NCBI GenBank assembly: GCA_900312665.1
Contig: ONZQ02000003.1
Coordinates: 1,530,986 to 1,594,985 of the forward strand
Origin: Cephalotrichum gorgonifer
Taxonomy: Eukaryota; Ascomycota; Sordariomycetes; Microascales; Microascaceae
Reading direction: 5' to 3'
Length of the DNA: 64,000 bases
A program made the translations under genes and the position numbers. Within the stretch, counting starts at the first letter, position 1, and each line of letters starts with the position of its first letter. Below are positions 11,582 to 23,489 of this stretch, piece by piece. The notes beneath the pieces are model-generated. The model made no database searches and had not been told where the DNA came from. It saw nothing but the letters and a program-made list of their open reading frames with translations.

Positions 11582-12823
11582 ATTCTTTCGGGCCTGTATG
11601 TTCGTATGATTTTACAATGATGGCCAACTCAGGCTAGGATGATTTTACACGGGTGATAGCTAACTGCAACTCAAGGACAGCGCAGCACACAAGCTTGAGT
11701 CTTATAACTGGCAGAGAACAGGTTACAGTCTTCCTCACGGACGTGTCCGAATCCACTGACAGGATAACGCGAGAATCGTCGTTATCAATAGGTACTTGCT
11801 AGTTACCTTGGAGTTGATGTACCGCATCCTATCGTGGTCGTCTCATGCGGAGCACTTATACCGATACACCGCTTTCAAACTCCAGAGACCTAGATCCCTT
11901 CCATCCAGGCCGTCACCCTGCAGGAGTCACAGCGCAGACGACACACACCGCCTTCCAAATCCAGCTGTAGCTTGATCGGAGTTAGGCCAAGATATTACAT
12001 TCGGTCTTAGGTAAGATCCGCCAGCTTTATTTGGGTAATAGTCCGAAATCTGACTGTATTTTGCTTGCTAAGACACCCGCAGCATATAGGGCTATTATTA
12101 GCCAACGATATCCTTACCCCCACCTAAGTTAGTCAGGAGCGGGGCATAGACAGGGACAAGTAATGCAGATTCGAAATACACCGTGTTCTTTTGCCGCTCA
12201 TCATATTCCGTATGATAGATACGCGAACGGCCGCGTCAGCAGGTTGCCCCTGAAAAGAAAAGAAAGAGGGTGAGACGGGGTGTCGCGGAAGGATCCCGGG
12301 GTCCACAACGGTCGCGCAGTGTCACGATGCGGTGTCACGATGCTCTTGACTCGCATCGACTACTACCAAGGCTTCTCGGAAGGACACGGCATCGGTGCCG
12401 TACTCCGAGATGTATGTACACCCCAGCGGTGTGCATACATACGCCCTGTTCCCCCGCCCACGTTGATCGACATCTGACACCGCCCCCATGTATAGGCAAG
12501 TACCACATCCAACCTTGTTTGTGCCGACGCAGCCGCCGTTCTCACGGGTGGCTAGCTCAACTGCAGGCGCACTGTGATATTGCCCCTCTCCGGAAGGATT
12601 GAGGGGGTATTCCGAGGATCGATTGTCAATCGGGAAGTCTGATATTAGGCCCAACCTCGCCAAGTGCTTCACCACTTACCGATAGCTAATTTTACCACGC
12701 CATACGAGACCAATTTGTTACCACCTACCAATACCTGGCGTGGGTGTGCATGAGACAGAGAGCCGTCTATCTCCCATAATTTGAAGACGAGCCTGAAGAA
12801 CCTTGCTAGTAGTTACCGGTATC
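11582..12823. promoter_or_regulatory. Shared promoter region, PKS-1 and P450-1 (divergent)
   Basis: A 1.24-kb gene-free gap lies between the starts of two divergent cluster genes, so it should hold both promoters. The only clear structure seen is an inverted repeat at 12411-12439. I see no defined transcription-factor site that I would name. Confidence 0.6.
12411..12439. promoter_or_regulatory. Inverted repeat in the divergent promoter
   Basis: The left arm TGTATGTACACC (12411-12422) and right arm GGTGTGCATACA (12428-12439) are complementary at 11 of 12 positions, around a 5-nt spacer, CCAGC. It sits about 830 bp from the PKS-1 start and 385 bp from the P450-1 start. It could be a binding site for a dimeric regulator; function is not shown by the sequence. 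Confidence 0.5.
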
Positions 12824-14737
12824 ATGCTTGAGAGCCTGTCCGGTTTGCCCACACGGTACCTACAGCACACAATGCTACCCTTCACCAACCTCTGCTCCGA
12901 GCATGCCTCGTCGATTGTCCTTGCCGCTACCCTTCTCTACCTCGCCTACTCTGTGAGGTCATGGTATCGGCTAAGGCAGTTCGATGGGCCGTGGCTCGCG
13001 AGGCATTCCTACCTCTGGCTGCTGAGGGCAGTCTCTAACGACAAGCTCCACTTGACCTTTCCAGAACTTCACAAAAAGTATGGTGAGTACGGTATCAGGC
13101 CAACACAGGCCTCTATGTCTTCATTCAAACTAGTGAACGTGAACTGATGTCCACTCTAGGAAGCATTGTGCGTATTGGACCGAACGACCTCGTCACCAAC
13201 GACGCCGACCTACTTCGGCACATGTCGGGTGCGCGGTCGGCGTATTCAAGGAGTAGTTGGTATAGCACTCAAGAAGTTGACACGAGAGGTTTGATGCCCA
13301 GAATTAGATTTTATAATTTTGTCCACGTCCAGGCGCTCATAGGTTCCGGATTAGTGTATAGCGTGATATCGGATATCAACACCAAAAGTCACGATCGCTT
13401 CAAATCGTACATGGCACTGGGATACTCTGGCAAAGATGTCCCAAGTCTTGAGGCAGACATATCCGCTGTCATAGAGACCTTCATGAAAGTCATCAAGCGA
13501 GACCATCTATCCACTGACTCGGACACCAAGATCACCGATTTTTCCCGTCTCTGCACGTATTTCACAATCGACTCTATTTCCAAGTTAGGTTTTGGAGAGC
13601 CTATGGGATACTTGGAGCACAACGCCGACCGCTACGGGTACATCGAGGCTGTCCATAAAGCGCTGCCCATTATATCTATAGTCTCGGTCCTTCCTCTAGC
13701 AACGACGATTTTGAACATTCCATTCATTAAGAATACCTTCGCTCCCAGTCGGAAGGACACAACGGGTATCGGGCGACTTTTGACGTGAGCATCCCGTTTT
13801 TCGTTTTAAACCACTCCTGCGACACTAGGGCTGAGCTTATACATTTGTCCATAGACTTGCAGACCGAACGGCAGAGCGTGCGCTGGCCGACGACCCTAAC
13901 AAGAGACACGACATGGTGTCGTCCTGGCTTCGTCGTGGCTACCCACGCGACGCCAGGCGACTAAGTGCGGATATCGTGTTGCAGCTCGTCGCAGGCGGTG
14001 ATTCCACCGCGACGGTTATCAAGACGACCGCGCTCTACCTCATCAGCAACTACCGCGTGCTCCAGAAGCTCCGTCGGGAGCTTGACGAAGCTGAGGAGGC
14101 AGGACGGATCTCCACCCCGGTAGTCACAAACAAGGAGTCCCTTCAGCTTCCCTACCTCCAGGCTGTAGTGAAGGAAGGCCTACGAATATTCGTCCCAGGA
14201 CACGGCCTGCTCATCAAGCAGGTGCCGCCCGGCGGAGATACCATCGGCGGAAAGTGGGTTCCCGGGGGCACGCGAATTGCCCATAGCCAGTGGAGTCAAC
14301 AGCGGGATCCCATCTATGGGAGCGACCCGGATCGCTTCTATCCGGAACGTTGGCTTGAGGCCGACTCGCCGAGGCGGGCTTTGATGGAGAAGCAGCTAGA
14401 TACTGCATTTGGCGTGGGTCAGTAAAGTTCCCCCCTTTCCTTTATTTCGCGACGGGTTTTGCTCGAGTACTAAAGATGACGTGCTTGCTTCTAGGTCGTT
14501 GGGCATGTCTGGGAAAACCAGTTGCTTGGATGGAAATGAATAAAATATTTGTTGAAGTACGTATCTACACAAGTAATCGTTGAACTGAAGCTTTCTAACA
14601 TGATACCACTATAGCTTTTCCGCCGGTATGATTTTGAATTATCGGACCCGGTCAAACCGATGGTAGTGCTTCCACATTCCGTATTCATTGCGAAGGACAT
14701 GCACGTGCGGATCACGGAGCGGGAGAAGCAGAACTAA
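12824..14737 (+). CDS. Cytochrome P450 monooxygenase 1 (pisatin-demethylase-like)
   Basis: Exons 12824-13082, 13160-13288, 13343-13784, 13855-14417, 14495-14556 and 14615-14737 give 525 aa. The ATG at 12824 precedes a membrane anchor (SSIVLAATLLYLAYSV). GSIVRIGPNDLV is typical of this P450 group. Oxygen-binding I-helix AGGDST, ExxR as EGLR and PERW (FYPERW) are present. The haem loop FGVGRWACLG appears only after splicing across 14418-14494, and the last exon supplies a normal C-terminus. The 54-nt segment 13289-13342 keeps the frame whether or not it is removed; I removed it because the retained text does not fit the family. It faces PKS-1 from the other side of a shared promoter, so it probably oxidises the cluster product in the ER membrane. 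The exact reaction is unknown. Confidence 0.9.
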
Positions 14738-15072
14738 ACTGCAACCAGAGGTGGTTGAGTTAGTTGTCTGGGGGAATGTTTAGTGCAAGTAAAATAGTTA
14801 CAACATGGCTAGTTAGCAGGCTAGTAATATAAGGTCCAGTACTTATAGAAATGTGCCCTGGGGTGAGTCGATTAAGTGACACAGGCGATGATCATGCCCA
14901 ACATCGATCACCGATAATCCGTGCTCCATGTTAATGCATATACTATAGACTACACAACATCATGTCCGCCCAGACCTATTTATTGACAACCCGGCTAGCC
15001 AATTCTTCATGCAGTATGTCCTTGCTACCCCGTATGTGATCATGGTGTCCGGATTGGGCGAAACCGCCCCCA
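14738..15072. other. Intergenic between convergent P450-1 and acyltransferase
   Basis: A 335-nt terminator region shared by two converging genes. Nothing else seen. Confidence 0.6.
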
Positions 15073-16350
15073 TCATATTTCTGGCTTTAGGAAGGCAAGA
15101 ATGAAGATCAGAAGGCCGCCAATTATAGCACCAGCCTTCTGCATACCAAGAACCTCGACAAACGAGTACGGAACCGTCCACATGGACCCTGCAGGCATTC
15201 TGCCAGAGGGGTAGATGTACCACGGAACGACCACAAACAGCACAGCCTGGACCCACAAGTAGCCGACGGCTAACCGCCAGGCCGGCGCGCGCAGCTTCTC
15301 CCTTGAGTCCGCGGATTTTGCCGTGCCGAAGAGTCGGCGGAATACCGCCTGCGCGGCGTCCTCGATGAGCATGGCAACGGCAAAGCCCTGGAATTGGATG
15401 ATGGTGCCGGTCACGATTCCCTTTCCGGCAATCACATCGTTCGCCACGTGGACGGCCGCCGACAGCGTGAAGGTCATGAAGATGTTGCTGTACCACTCCA
15501 GTAGTGAGCGGCGCGGCAAACCGAGGATGCTCCGCGAGGTGAAGAGCGAGGTGGCCGAGAGCGGCCCTCGGAGCCACTGGTGCCAGAACTTGCCCCAGAA
15601 GTACCGAATCGTGTATGCATCTCGCATTCTTCCGAAGAACGGCGGCCAGTCTAGGGGCTGGGAGATGCCGGTGCCGACGGCTACCAGGGCCATGGCACGA
15701 TAGATGAAGTCCATTATGATGCGGCCAATGAAGAACGAACTGGCCACGCTGGTTGTGAGCCGGGTAACCAGCTGCTCCCTGGTCGCATCGAACAAGATGT
15801 ACTCCTGCCCTTCGCCGTATGCAGCTTGCTGTTCCTGCGGCGACTGCGCAGCCATGGCGGTGTCCACAAAATCCAGGACAAGGTATTGCCAAGCAAAGAT
15901 GATCGCCGTCCTGAACAGAAAGCTCAGTCGGCCGGGGTCTGCCGTGTCCCGGAAGTAGGAGGGAAACGCAGGTACGTTTCCGATCTGCCACTTGGAACGG
16001 ATGCTGCGCGTACTGAAACAGAGATACAGCGCACGAAGGAAGGCGCTGCCCTGCGCGGTCGCAGGCTTAGAAGAGTCGACCAAGTCAGCATGATCGGCTC
16101 TCTTGAGAATGACCAGATCTATGTGGTGAAGACAGTAGATGATGTTCGTGGCGGCACAAGTGCCGTTCCACAGTCCACTGGTGCTGAGGGCTGGGCAAGA
16201 CCAGTAGTGGTAGTAGCCAAAGACCCCTATGAGTGCGAGGGTTGCGAGACGGAGAGGAGACGATTTGTGTGTGTAGGCCAGAGTCGATGCCACGACGACC
16301 ATTTGGGCGGCGCCAATTAACAGCGGGGATGCTGGGATGAGGGCGTCCAT
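15073..16350 (-). CDS. Membrane-bound O-acyltransferase, wax-synthase-like
   Basis: Single exon, 425 aa, ATG at 16350. Several hydrophobic segments run the length of the protein (for example near the N-terminus, residues 35-50, 150-165, 285-300 and the last 25). The core FWGKFWHQWLRGP, with the His in W-H-Q, matches the fungal wax-synthase-like acyltransferases used to acylate terpenoid and polyketide hydroxyls. Known members act on small molecules in the ER membrane using acyl-CoA, often acetyl-CoA. Here two HR-PKSs are encoded beside it, so the donor might instead be a polyketide acyl chain; this is inference. It converges on P450-1 and lies centrally in the cluster. Donor and acceptor are not determined by the sequence. 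Confidence 0.85.
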   Translation of the reverse strand: MDALIPASPLLIGAAQMVVVASTLAYTHKSSPLRLATLALIGVFGYYHYWSCPALSTSGLWNGTCAATNIIYCLHHIDLVILKRADHADLVDSSKPATAQGSAFLRALYLCFSTRSIRSKWQIGNVPAFPSYFRDTADPGRLSFLFRTAIIFAWQYLVLDFVDTAMAAQSPQEQQAAYGEGQEYILFDATREQLVTRLTTSVASSFFIGRIIMDFIYRAMALVAVGTGISQPLDWPPFFGRMRDAYTIRYFWGKFWHQWLRGPLSATSLFTSRSILGLPRRSLLEWYSNIFMTFTLSAAVHVANDVIAGKGIVTGTIIQFQGFAVAMLIEDAAQAVFRRLFGTAKSADSREKLRAPAWRLAVGYLWVQAVLFVVVPWYIYPSGRMPAGSMWTVPYSFVEVLGMQKAGAIIGGLLIFILAFLKPEI

Positions 16351-17811
16351 GTTGGTTTACCGGGAGGATGGTAGTAGGTGGGGATCAGTTGTTGCAGGGA
16401 TAGTATAGTTGTGTGTAAGGATGGGCAGTTTCCGACAGCAATCTTCTTGTCCGGAATGTTATTTACAGACAGATGGGCTTTTCTATGACGGAAACTAGAC
16501 AATCAGACATGCACTTTGCACCGTAGGAGCACGGAATAGAGCGCCAATATCTGAAGTTGGAGAGGGGATGGCCAGGTCCCAGACTGCATCACCTTGGCGC
16601 CCAATTTCGCCAAACTGCAGTGTAAGGAGTGGATCTCTGCTTACTGCGAAGTAGCCCCCATGCAGATCACCGCGTTACCAATCACTGCGGCGCAGCATCC
16701 TGTTTGAGTATGAGCTATTATGATGACTGCAGCAGCACATGGATCCCGAGCTGCGAACCAGATAACCGCACCCTCCCCCGTGGCCAGCAAATCGTGATGG
16801 GGCAATCTAACTAAGTCCGAGGAAGGATGACCGCGGCAGTTTAAGAGAGTCCGAGCTACCAAGCAGATAAGAGCTTCGCATCGCCGGCCATTGTGGTGGA
16901 GCCACCTGATTATACCCACCGTCGCATGATGACTGCAGCCGGACGAGACATCCCGGGCTATCAGCTTAATAAGATCTCGCGGAGACAAACCGAAGTTCCC
17001 GTACTGTTGATACGGGGTAGGTAGCCAAGGATGAGCGGAATGCTAAGCGAGTCTCTCTCCACCGGCTGCGGAAGGGCGGAGCCGCGCCGACACGGGCCAC
17101 GCACACACCCAAGGCTCCCCGTTAATTGGTCACAAGTAGTTGCGACGTCGCTATAGCTATACACCGAGTTGGAAGGGAGGGGGGTACTTTTCCCCTTGCT
17201 TGCTCGCCTCACCGATGGCCCCCACACCCGCTCGATCGCCGATTGGTGCGAAGTCCGATTCTTAACCTGGCAGCGAAGTACCCCACACACACACACACGA
17301 AGAGTCTCGCGGGTACTCGTAAGTACATGGTAGTGTTTGCCCCCACTTAAAAAGGAGGGTCCATGTTTGTTGATATCCGTGCATACCCGTTCCAGCCACA
17401 CACCCCTACCTACCCTAGCGCCAAAATAAATCCCGAAGTGGTTGTATTTTGGGTGTACCCGCACACGCCAGGCCCCGCTGAGTGTTATCCCCCGCTTCTC
17501 GAATACGAGCTAAATGACACTAACTCACGGGTACTTATTTAGCGCCAAAACAAACGTCCGAAGCGTTTGCCATAATATTTAATCCTTGCATGAGTGAAGT
17601 GACATGTTTGCATCCAGTATGGGATGAGGCAAGAGAGCGGAAGCAAACAGATGTCCAGCCGCCAATTAGGATTATACAAGGTAGTAGGTACCGGTCACTA
17701 GTTAAACACACAATACGCACTCAACGTCGGCCCCTAAATTAGTTGTATACGTACATGGACAAACACTACCTGGCTTGCCGAAGGAACGTATATGGCAAGC
17801 AAGGGAGGCTC
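16351..17811. other. Intergenic, acyltransferase start to DHA2 MFS stop
   Basis: A 1.46-kb gap without a supportable gene. It contains a short CA run near 17283-17300. The acyltransferase promoter must lie at its left end. Confidence 0.55.
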
Positions 17812-19852
17812 TCAAAAGGCCTTTTCCCAGCGCAGGAACCAGCTTATGATAAAGCTCATGGCAGCTGATGCCAGTATGAACGCAAAGGTACCCTTCGATG
17901 CGGTGACAACTGCCTTAGTGGCAGACCTCTGGACCTCGGCGGACAGGGAGTCGAAGAACTCCGAGCCACCTCCCGTTAGCGCGCTTGAGATCTGCTCAGG
18001 GGAGGCCGAGGGTATCGCGCGTACAAGGTCGCGGGTGGCGATGTTGACGAAGATGGCGCCGGACAGGCCCAAAGCCAACACCACACCCACGCTCTGCACT
18101 GTGGTCATCGTCAGTCTAGTTCTGCAGAGAGGTGGGCAGGCGGTGGTGCTGAGCAGAGGGAGGACTTACAAGCAGCGATGAAAGTGATGGCAGTAAACAC
18201 TTTCTCCTTACCCGCCGTGATCTGCGCGATGGAGATGCACGCCTGGTAGTATGATCCAATGCCGGAGCCCAGCAAAATCGTATAGCCGTGAATGGCAGCC
18301 TTGCTGGTATTTTCGTCGATCGTATCTTTCCAGGCCGTCAATGACTATCCATTCGCTCTAGGGCTTACGGGAAGATTACTCACATAGCAGGGCAGAAGCT
18401 GCAATCGAGACACCAGTTCCGATCACGAACCAAGGCTTGTAATACTTGGTCCGTGGCATCAAAGCCCCATTGACCATGATGAATCCCACACCGAGGCAGA
18501 CCAACGGCAGCAGGCGAATTGCCGCTTGGATCGGAGAGTCTCGGTCGACGAACTGGAATAGGGGCGGCAGATAGAAGATTGCCGTGAACATTTCCCCTCC
18601 GCCGAGCGCTGCAGCCGCCGATGAAAATCGTAAAATTAGTTCAAGAGGTCTATGCCAGGCCGCAGGAGACGGCGGAAAGGAGAAGTGTGCAGGATTAACG
18701 TACAGACCAAAGCGCCCAGCAGGACCAGTGTGCGGTTCCCCCAAAACTCCATGGGGAATATCCGATTCTCAGTCGTCGTCCAGAGTGAGCGGCTCTGGGT
18801 GACGAAGAAAGCGGTGAAGAGGACGAAGCTGAGAACGAACATGGCGATGATCCTCCGGTCGTCCCACGGGAAGAGGACGCCGCCGAAGCTGAGCGCCATG
18901 GTCCCCGACGCGAAGGCCCCGCAGGACAGGATGATGCCCAGCCAGTCTACCGTCTTGGACTTTTCGAGGAAGGTCAGGTGCCTGTTGCGGTCAAAGTTGG
19001 GGATGAAGAAGACCATCACTGGGACGAAGGGAGCGGCAACGGGGAGGTTGATGTAGAAGCCCTGGAATGAAACCTCAGTGTTAGTTTGATGCCGTGATTT
19101 CCATCGTAAGAGTGCCCGGCTGTGCTGCTAGGATAGACCAAGGGCTAGCTAACTCACCCATCTCCAGGTCGCACTGGACTGCGCGAAGCCTCCTCCTATG
19201 AGCGGGCCGAGAATCATGCCAAACGCCCAGGGCAAGCCGTTAAGGGCCATGTAGAAGGGCCTCTCCCGCTCCTCGGTGGTGATGGAGAAGATGGTGATGC
19301 CGCCGAGGAAGAGCCCAGTGCCTCCGAGGCCGGCGATTGCCCTCCCTATGATGAACGCATTCATCGACGGCGCAGCACCACATATCGCCGAGCCAACCTC
19401 AAAGAGGAAGACCGACATGATGAAGGTCCACTTCACATTGAAAGTGCGGAAGAACTGGCCGAACGGGAGGATCATGGCAGTGCCGGTGAGCGTGTACGCC
19501 AGCGAACACCATGGCAGAAGCTCCGCATGTCCGAAGTCGCGGACGATGACCTACCAGGACGAGAGTCAATCCAGTCAGCACTCTACCGAAGGGGTTACCC
19601 ATTCTGGGCTGGCTGTTATCATACCGGAGCCACGTCGGCAAGAATGCTGTTATCGAGCGAATAGAGGAGCGTACAGCAAAGGACGGAGAGCACAAGTGAC
19701 CACCACTTTGGGCCGTTGTCATGGCGCTGCCAGCTAGTGGATGGGTTGCCGTCCGGGGCGGCGCTCGCGTCTTCGGGGGATGTCGTCGGAGATACGGGGC
19801 TCGGAGCCCTGAGTGCATGCGCTGCCGCAGCGTCGCCTTTCTCGTCTGACAT
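17812..19852 (-). CDS. MFS transporter, DHA2-type (14 helices), probable metabolite exporter
   Basis: Six exons, 19852-19625, 19550-19158, 19061-18704, 18608-18384, 18325-18170 and 18098-17812, give 548 aa. Family marks are LLYSLDNSILADVAPVIV (helix 1), GRAIAGLGGTGLFLGG (helix 4), WRWGFYINLPVA created by an exon join, and TIDENTSKAAIHGY, created by an unusual-looking but frame-correct acceptor at 18326. The N-terminal 45 residues are acidic and cytosolic. DHA2 members include toxin and self-resistance pumps of fungal clusters, so export of the product is the likely job. It is divergent from the FSH1 hydrolase gene. Exon 4's acceptor (CTGCAG) is the least certain join. Confidence 0.88.
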
Positions 19853-20596
19853 GGTGGGTGCCGCTTACTCGTATCGGTCTAGTCTGCTTATCTCGGCCGG
19901 GGAAGAGGGCTAATGCTGCCGAAAGAATCCGCGTCGGATGCGGTGGTAGCAAAGGATCTGTTTCTTAACTCCTAGCTCGTTTTCCAGCCGATAAAACTGA
20001 TCTAAAAGCGACGGGGTTGGAACGGAAATAATAATCGAGAGGCACGCAGGAGAGGAAGGTACTTCAGTTGGTTTCGCGTCGGAGATATGAGCGCGTACTC
20101 AGGAGAGAGAGTTCTCCTCCGCACATGCATGGGCGGAACTCCACCCGGCCCACGTATGAGCCGGTGGATTAAGAACGGGCTCTTTGTCTTGTCAATCAAT
20201 GGGTATAATACACATGTACCCCACGGGAGGGGTGAGTGCTACACAACTCTATATTGCATACTCGGATATGTCTATTTTCAAGGTACGTACCAGTATGTAA
20301 TTAAGTATCATAGACGCCGACTGCATCCCTACAAGCACACCAAGTGAATGTGGCGGAGTGTTCCTTACTTCCAAGGCTTGATGACTTGGCCCCACTGACG
20401 AGTGGCTGGCCATACGCATCCAGGTGGGTGAGACTGGGATCGGCAGTTCGCAGATCTCTACAAGTACACCCAGTCCGCGTCACCGCTTATATAGCCGGAA
20501 GTGAGGGTGATTCTTCCTACCCTATCTAGAAACGGGCGTGGTTCCTTCACCCGCAAAATCGCATCTCCGCACCATCTTCTCGGCACGGGTGACACA
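19853..20596. promoter_or_regulatory. Shared promoter region, DHA2 MFS and FSH1 hydrolase
   Basis: A 744-nt gene-free gap between two divergent starts. No specific operator recognised. Confidence 0.5.
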
Positions 20597-21441
20597 ATGA
20601 CAAAGATAAAATTGCTCTGCCTCCATGGGGCTGGTTGCAATGGGAATGTTAGTAATACATGAGCTATATTATCCAAGTAGGCCATCTAACATGATTGTAT
20701 TTACAGATATTGAGGAACCAGCTAGGTATGTGTCTTGTACACTTAGCTTTACCAACGCCACATTCTGTAGATTCGCGACCAATACACATCTGGTATACTA
20801 GGTACTAACTGCCGCGGCCGTGTGTAGCACCTCTCGCTCGAGCGTTCGGGGGTGGAGGGGGCGTCGACTTCCACTGTGTCAGCGCGCCGAACGAAGTGGA
20901 TGAGGCCCCAGGAGTCGCCGCGTACTACAGCGGCCCCTATCTCAGCTGGTTAGAGTTCCCCAAGACCGACACCGACCAGGCGATCCCGACGGCGAATCTC
21001 GACGCCGCGATGGAGTACATCGATGAGATCGTCGAGGAAGACGGCCCCTTCAACGGTATTCTGGGCTTCTCCCAAGGCGCTACCATGGCGTTCTGCTACC
21101 TCCACCACCGGCTCAGGATGCGTCCGTTCGACCCTCCCTTTATCCCCTTTGCCTGCGCCATCTTCATCTCTGCCAGCGGCACGGCGAAAGACCAGAGTAC
21201 CCTCGTAGAGTACATTGGTTCTACAGGCCGCAACATCACGATCCCGACGCTTCACGTGTATGGAAAGCAGGATGTGGACTCGGAAGCAGCGATGACTATG
21301 TACGAGCACTGCAAAGCTGGTGATTCTGAGTTTGTTCTTCATCCGCACGGGCACGCGATCCCGACAGATGCGGAGAGCGTTCAGCGTATTGTACAGGCTA
21401 TCAAGGCTGTAGAGAGAAAGTCTGCGACTAGAATATTTTAG
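20597..21441 (+). CDS. FSH1-family serine hydrolase, LovG-like polyketide-releasing thioesterase candidate
   Basis: Exons 20597-20647, 20707-20725 and 20828-21441 give 227 aa. The first exon encodes MTKIKLLCLHGAGCNGN, the beta strand and oxyanion turn of the alpha/beta-hydrolase fold. The second exon is only 19 nt, and joining it directly to 20828 gives ILRNQLAPLARAFGG in frame. The nucleophile elbow is GFSQGA, the acid is probably Asp in YGKQDVD, and the His is in HPHGHAIP, so the triad looks complete. LovG in the lovastatin pathway is of this family and releases the chain from an HR-PKS lacking a thioesterase. Both synthases here lack one, so the same role is likely. Which synthase it serves is not visible. 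It converges on P450-2 with only 76 nt between stops. Confidence 0.87.
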
Positions 21442-21517
21442 GAAGAGAAATTTAGCTACCCAAGCGACGATGATCATGCCTCATATAGTTTCACGTCTTA
21501 TACCCAGTTTTCCCTTA

Positions 21518-23135
21518 TCAAAGCCTCACGACCTCCAACATGAGTTTCTGGCCCCTCGGAATAGCGGCAAACCGATCCTCTATCTCCATATCGCTAGCCT
21601 TCATCTCCTTACCCAGCCTAATCTCCACACCGGCTCTCACAAAGGCGTTTATGGCCAAGTAGAGCTCTTCCCAGGCCAAGTTCAAGCCAATGCACGCTCG
21701 CTTGCCGACGCTGAAAGCCGTAAAGGCACCATTCATTTCCTCCGTCCGATCGAACCAGCGCTCCGGAGTCCACCGGTCCGGTTCCGGGAAGATTTGAGGG
21801 TCCCGCTGGTGGACGAAGTGCTGCATCCCCACGACTGTCCCCGGGGGGATAACGTGCTCTCCTAGGGTGAGTGGCTCTGGCAGGACTCGTGGAAGAGTGG
21901 ACACGATTGACGGGTAGAGGCGCAAGGTCTCCGTGATGACAGCCTTCACGTAGGCGTTGTTTCTGAGCGCGGAGATGTTTTCCGTGTCTGGGATCTCAAG
22001 AACCTCTTCCCGCAGCCGCTTCTGCACATGGGCGTTCTCCGGGCGAGACAGCTCGTACAAAAGGTAGGTCAGCGTCGTGGAGAGAGTCCCGCTGCCACCG
22101 ACCATGACACCCATGGCCTCCGCGACGAGCTCTATCTCGCTGAGCTTGCGGCCGAAGAACTCGTCGACGCCGTGGGCTACCGGGGTAAGGAAGAATTTGG
22201 CATCCTCCCCCGATGACTTCAGAAGGCCGTCGACCATTTCCCGCGTCTTCTCGGCCCAGTGGTCGTGCTTGCGGCACCCCTCACCCACGGGGCCGGGGAT
22301 CTTGTTCGCTAGGCCACTGGATCTCAGCCACGGGAAGATCTTGTCCACCAAAAAGGCGAAGATGCTGCCGTTCATTGCGTCAAGTAGCGTCTGCAGATCC
22401 TCCGCCTCATCGGCGGCAAAGTCTTTGGAGAAAGCGAGCTTGCATATCACCTTGAAGCTATACAGGGCCGAGTGGTCGAATGCGTTGGCCGTTCCAGTTG
22501 GCGAGTTCTCACTCTCATGGAGCAGGTCCATGACTAGCTGGTCCGCTAGGCCACGAATGAGGGGGTTTAGCGCGGTAATTGACCGTAGAGAGTACGTGGG
22601 GTTGCTCAACTTCCTCCGGGCCGTATGCTGGTCCGGGTTCCTGGAATGGTAGTTAGAAGATCTGAACGCATAAGCGTCGAGGACGAGCCTCTCTTACGTC
22701 ATTTGGAAGAGACTGCCTTTTCCAAGAATAAAGGGACTGTAGAAGTCCACCTCCTTCAGAGCCGCTGGGTTATTGTACAAGGGTCGGTAGTACTTCCAGT
22801 CTGAAATTGAGACCTCGTTAGGGCCAACGCGCACGATAGGGCCATATTGCCTGTGCAGATCAAGCAGACGCTACATTACCGGTCAGATAACGTCTTCAGA
22901 TAGCAAACAGTGGCCGAAAACTTACATGGACTCGACGCCCCTGTATGACTGAAATGGTCATATCTAGACCTGAGAATTTGGTCCATGCTGGGCCTTGGAG
23001 ACCCTTCAGCTGGCAAGAAACAAAGGTGCGGACATATGACAGAAGTATAAGAACCGCTACAGATCCGACGGCCACGCTCAAGGTCCCAACCTGGCTGATA
23101 TGGGTTAGAAGATATTGGGACGTGTAGAGAGCCAT
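21518..23135 (-). CDS. Cytochrome P450 monooxygenase 2
   Basis: Exons 23135-22926, 22870-22698 and 22640-21518 give 501 aa. The start is the ATG at 23135 (MALYTSQY), followed by a membrane anchor near residues 15-30. YGPIVRVGPNEVSIS is the usual N-terminal P450 strand pair. The ExxR motif is ETLR, PERW is present (WTPERWF), and the haem loop is FSVGKRACIG with the Cys thiolate ligand. The I helix reads VGGSGTLSTT: the acidic residue that normally precedes Thr is Gly, a variant I know from other fungal cluster P450s, so activity is still expected. It probably modifies the polyketide product; substrate unknown. Confidence 0.9.
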
Positions 23136-23489
23136 TGTGTCGTGTGCTATGAGCAAATCTGACTGGTATGGTTGTCTTAGTGGGGGGAAACGTCGTCGTA
23201 AATGTGTGGCCTACGGGGAGACACTTTCTTACTGTCACCTGATCAACCGCTTACCTGCATATATACACGCGGGCACAGTACTTGACGTAGCCGATATTAG
23301 CTATAATGGATGATTATGAAGCGTCCAAGTTATGGCTTCTTCTCGCTCAAATGTAAAGTTTCCCTTACAAGAATTATTGGCTGAAGATATGACATAGAGA
23401 TCATTCCGTCATGGTCATAAACTAATACTACCATACTGCCCGTTACATTTGACAAATCCATGAGAACATGGTCTTGGTCTCCGGTCTCA
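23136..23489. other. Intergenic, P450-2 start to EthD stop
   Basis: A 354-nt gap that holds the P450-2 promoter. No gene or repeat seen. Confidence 0.55.

Noticed and set aside
12803..12823. Seven-residue upstream extension of P450-1
   Set aside because: It would start at TTG; the first ATG is 12824.
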